64,000 nucleotides of DNA from Sphingopyxis jiangsuensis (lineage in GTDB: Bacteria; Pseudomonadota; Alphaproteobacteria; Sphingomonadales; Sphingomonadaceae): NCBI RefSeq assembly GCF_016734905.1, contig NZ_JAERPO010000002.1:1-64000 (forward strand), given 5' to 3'. Position numbers and translations under genes: made by a program. Below, piece by piece: positions 61,382 to 64,000 of this stretch (positions are counted from its first letter, which is position 1; each line of letters begins with the position of its first letter). A model generated the notes under the pieces. That model searched no databases and was not told where the DNA came from. It was given only the letters and a program-made list of their open reading frames with translations.

Positions 61382-64000
61382 ATGATGACCCACTACCCCA
61401 CCCCCGAACATGCGCGGCTCGCCGCGACGGGCATGTATCGCCCCGACATGGAATCCGACGCTTGCGGTGTCGGCATGGTCGCGGCAACCGACGGCAAGCC
61501 GTCGCGCCGCGTCGTCGAGGCGGCGATCGAAGCGCTGCGCGCCGTATGGCACCGAGGCGCCGTCGATGCCGACGGCATGACGGGGGACGGGGCGGGAATC
61601 CATGTCGACCTGCCCGTGCGCTTCTTTGACGATGCGATTGCGGCATCGGGGCATAATGTGCTGCCGAACCGGCTCGCGGTAGGGATGATCTTTCTGCCGC
61701 GCACTGACCTCAATGCGCAGGAAGAATGCCGCACGATCGTAGAATCCGAGATCATCGACGCGGGCTTTACCATCTATGGCTGGCGGCAGGTGCCCGTCGA
61801 CGTGTCGGTGATCGGCGACAAGGCTCAGCGCACGCGGCCCGAGATCGAGCAGATCATGATCGCCGGCCCGCTGCCGGACGAACAGTCGATCGACGAGTTC
61901 GAAAAGCAGCTCTATCTCGTCCGCCGCCGCATCGAGAAAAAGGTCGTCGCGGCGCAGATCCACGATTTCTATATCTGCAGCCTGTCGGCGCGCTCGATCA
62001 TCTACAAGGGATTGTTCCTCGCCGAGAGCCTCGCCGATTTCTATCCCGACCTGACGAACAAGCTGTTCGAAAGCCGCGTCGCGATTTTCCACCAGCGCTA
62101 TTCGACGAACACTTTCCCGCAATGGTGGCTCGCACAGCCGTTCCGCACGCTCGCCCATAATGGCGAGATCAACACGATCCGCGGCAACAAGAACTGGATG
62201 AAGAGCCACGAAATCAAGATGGCGAGCCTCGCCTTTGGCGAGCATTCGGAGGACATCAAGCCCGTGATCCCCGCGGGCGCGAGCGACACCGCCGCGCTCG
62301 ACGCGGTGTTCGAGGCGCTGTGCCGCGCCGGCCGCGACGCTCCAACGGCGAAGCTGATCCTCGTCCCCGAAGCCTGGGCGAACGAAACCGACATGCCCGA
62401 GCCGCACACCGCCATGTACAAATATCTCGCGAGCGTGATGGAGCCGTGGGACGGCCCCGCAGCGCTCGCGATGACCGACGGCCGCTGGGCGGTTGCGGGG
62501 ATGGACCGCAACGCGCTGCGCCCGTTGCGCTATTCGCTGACCGCCGACAATCTGCTTGTGGTTGGATCGGAAAGCGGGATGGTTCTGCTTCCCGAAGCGA
62601 GCATCCGCAAGAAGGGCCGCCTCGGCCCCGGACAGATGATCGCGGTCGATCTCGACAAGGGGACACTCTACGAAGACCGTGCGATCAAGGACAAGATCGC
62701 CAGCGCGCACGACTATGGCTCTCGCGTCAAGGGTTTCCGCTCGATGGACGACCTGCCAAAGGGCGGCAAGTCCAGCCTCGCCGGCTGGGACCGCAGCGAA
62801 TTGCTGCGCCGCCAGGTCGCCGCCGGCCTGACCATGGAGGATATGGAACTCATCCTCTCACCGATGGTCGAGGACGCAAAGGAGGCTGTCGGCTCGATGG
62901 GCGACGACACGCCGCTCGCGGTCATTTCGGACAAGCCGCGCCATGTCGCACAGTTCTTCCGCCAGAACTTCAGCCAGGTCACCAACCCGCCGATCGACAG
63001 CTTGCGCGAACGGCATGTGATGAGCCTGAAGACGCGCTTTTCGAACCTCGCCAATATCCTCGACGAAAAGGGGCAGAGCGCGCACGTTCTCGTGATGGAC
63101 TCGCCGGTTCTCGTCGGCGACGATTGGGACCGGCTGCGCGCCTATTTCGGCGATGCCGTCGCCGATATCGACTGCACCTTTCCCACCGGCGGCGACGCTT
63201 CGACGCTGCGCGAGGCGATCGCGCGCGTGCGGCGCGAGGCGGAGGACGCGGTGCGCGCGGGACGGAGCGAGCTGTTCTTGACCGACGAACGGATCGGGTC
63301 CGACCGTGTCGGCATGGCGATGGTGCTCGCCGCCGCTGCCGTCCACACCCATCTCGTCCGCAAGGGGCTGCGCAGCTATGCCTCGATCAACGTCCGCTCG
63401 GCCGAGGTGCTCGACACCCACGCCTTTGCGGTGCTCATCGGCGTCGGCGCGACGACCGTTCACGCCTATCTCGCCGAAGCCGCGATTGCCGACCGCCATG
63501 CCCGCGGGCTGTTCGGCAGCGAGCTGACGCTCGACGATTGCCGCCAGCGCTTCCGCAAGGCGATCGACGACGGGCTGCTCAAGATCATGGCCAAGATGGG
63601 GATCGCGGTGATCTCCAGCTATCGCGGTGGATATAATTTCGAGGCGGTCGGCTTGAGCCGCGCGCTCGTCAACGACCTGTTCCCCGGCATGCCCGCCAAA
63701 ATCTCGGGCGAAGGCTATCAGTCGCTGTTCATCAACGCGACCGAGAAGCATGAGGCGGCGTTCGACAAGCGCGTCGCGACGCTGCCTATCGGCGGCTTTT
63801 ATCGCCAGCGCGCAGGCGGCGAGACGCACGCCTATTCGGCGCAGCTCATGCACCTGCTCCAGACCGCCGTCGCGACCGACAGCTATTCGACCTATCTGCA
63901 ATTCTCGCGCGGCGTGGCGGACCTCCCGCCGGTCTATCTGCGCGACCTGATGGCGTTCAACTATCCGTCGCAGGGCGTGCCGCTCGAAAGCGTCGAGGCG
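61382..64000 (+). CDS. gltB: Glutamate synthase large subunit, 5' part (runs off the window)
   Basis: The first 873 codons of gltB are visible and remain open to the last base. Residue Cys28 (SDACGVGMVAA) is the class II glutamine amidotransferase nucleophile that becomes N-terminal after propeptide removal. RYSTNTFPQWWLAQPFRTLAHNGEIN is the amidotransferase core, and the central domain follows. The FMN and iron-sulfur parts lie beyond the edge. The start is one of two ATG codons (61382 or 61385) after AGGA. Together with gltD it makes the NADPH-dependent enzyme. Confidence 0.95.
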   Translation, partial: MMTHYPTPEHARLAATGMYRPDMESDACGVGMVAATDGKPSRRVVEAAIEALRAVWHRGAVDADGMTGDGAGIHVDLPVRFFDDAIAASGHNVLPNRLAVGMIFLPRTDLNAQEECRTIVESEIIDAGFTIYGWRQVPVDVSVIGDKAQRTRPEIEQIMIAGPLPDEQSIDEFEKQLYLVRRRIEKKVVAAQIHDFYICSLSARSIIYKGLFLAESLADFYPDLTNKLFESRVAIFHQRYSTNTFPQWWLAQPFRTLAHNGEINTIRGNKNWMKSHEIKMASLAFGEHSEDIKPVIPAGASDTAALDAVFEALCRAGRDAPTAKLILVPEAWANETDMPEPHTAMYKYLASVMEPWDGPAALAMTDGRWAVAGMDRNALRPLRYSLTADNLLVVGSESGMVLLPEASIRKKGRLGPGQMIAVDLDKGTLYEDRAIKDKIASAHDYGSRVKGFRSMDDLPKGGKSSLAGWDRSELLRRQVAAGLTMEDMELILSPMVEDAKEAVGSMGDDTPLAVISDKPRHVAQFFRQNFSQVTNPPIDSLRERHVMSLKTRFSNLANILDEKGQSAHVLVMDSPVLVGDDWDRLRAYFGDAVADIDCTFPTGGDASTLREAIARVRREAEDAVRAGRSELFLTDERIGSDRVGMAMVLAAAAVHTHLVRKGLRSYASINVRSAEVLDTHAFAVLIGVGATTVHAYLAEAAIADRHARGLFGSELTLDDCRQRFRKAIDDGLLKIMAKMGIAVISSYRGGYNFEAVGLSRALVNDLFPGMPAKISGEGYQSLFINATEKHEAAFDKRVATLPIGGFYRQRAGGETHAYSAQLMHLLQTAVATDSYSTYLQFSRGVADLPPVYLRDLMAFNYPSQGVPLESVEA

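Noticed and set aside
60059-62710. 883-codon open frame on the minus strand opposite gltD, the DUF2059-like gene and gltB
   Set aside because: It is the antisense shadow of three well-supported genes in high-GC DNA; its translation has no domain signature.
1-64000. CRISPR arrays, rRNA genes, phage structural genes
   Set aside because: I saw no regularly spaced repeats of CRISPR type, no rRNA-like sequence and no phage capsid or tail genes.

Overview
The window looks like a chromosomal segment of a GC-rich alphaproteobacterium of the Sphingomonadales (Sphingopyxis-like is my best guess). The reasons are codon use, two large TonB-dependent receptors of the sphingomonad type, a sphingomonad-type IS5 transposase start, and the gltD / DUF2059-like / gltB arrangement. 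The genus is inferred from recall, not from a search.

Bases 1-27.7 kb are a plant- or algal-glycan catabolic region. The window starts inside an IS5-family transposase. A secreted GH172 (DUF2961) glycosidase follows. Next is a seven-gene minus-strand operon: sugar ABC transporter, amidohydrolase-type lactonase, Gfo/Idh/MocA dehydrogenase, keto-deoxy-pentonate dehydratase and ketoglutarate-semialdehyde dehydrogenase. A divergent enolase-superfamily dehydratase completes a Weimberg-type pentose-to-2-oxoglutarate route (L-arabinose is the likeliest sugar), and a GntR regulator with two HTH units follows it. A TonB receptor plus GH106 alpha-L-rhamnosidase pair liberates rhamnose. A full L-rhamnose locus (rhaT, lactate dehydrogenase, kinase, isomerase, fused aldolase/lactaldehyde dehydrogenase, DeoR regulator) consumes it. 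A shared TTTTG-N4-CAAAA operator ties the GH172, dehydratase and TonB/GH106 promoters together.

Bases 28.4-40.7 kb concern organic acids. A dctA / TonB receptor / lipoprotein-esterase operon lies divergent to dctBD. Two near-identical palindromes sit in the divergent promoter, and DctD has lost the sigma54-contacting GAFTGA loop. Next to it are homologues of mesaconyl-CoA isomerase (Mct) and mesaconyl-C4-CoA hydratase (Meh), followed by a convergent acyl-CoA dehydrogenase. A methylsuccinyl-CoA dehydrogenase (Mcd) homologue with a thiolase lies about 14 kb further on, at 53.5-56.3 kb.

Bases 43.4-51.5 kb hold the most novel unit, an NHLM/NHLP-type peptide secretion system. It comprises a cyclic-nucleotide-binding protein, a peptidase-less ABC exporter, a C39-peptidase ABC exporter and an HlyD-like adaptor. 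These are divergent to a 68-residue double-glycine-leader peptide and a class I methyltransferase with a C-terminal region resembling the 'methyltransferase regulatory domain'. The predicted 41-residue core is built of five seven-residue repeats with lysine at the same position in four of them (K37, K44, K51, K65). This suggests a lysine-modified, exported repeat peptide.

The remainder is mostly housekeeping: a SulP transporter and universal stress protein, IclR with acyl-CoA dehydrogenase, thiolase and mcd, tRNA-Thr(CGT) and tRNA-Leu(CAG) facing each other, an NDUFA9-like NAD(P)-binding protein, uppP, gltD, a secreted DUF2059-like protein, and gltB running off the right edge.
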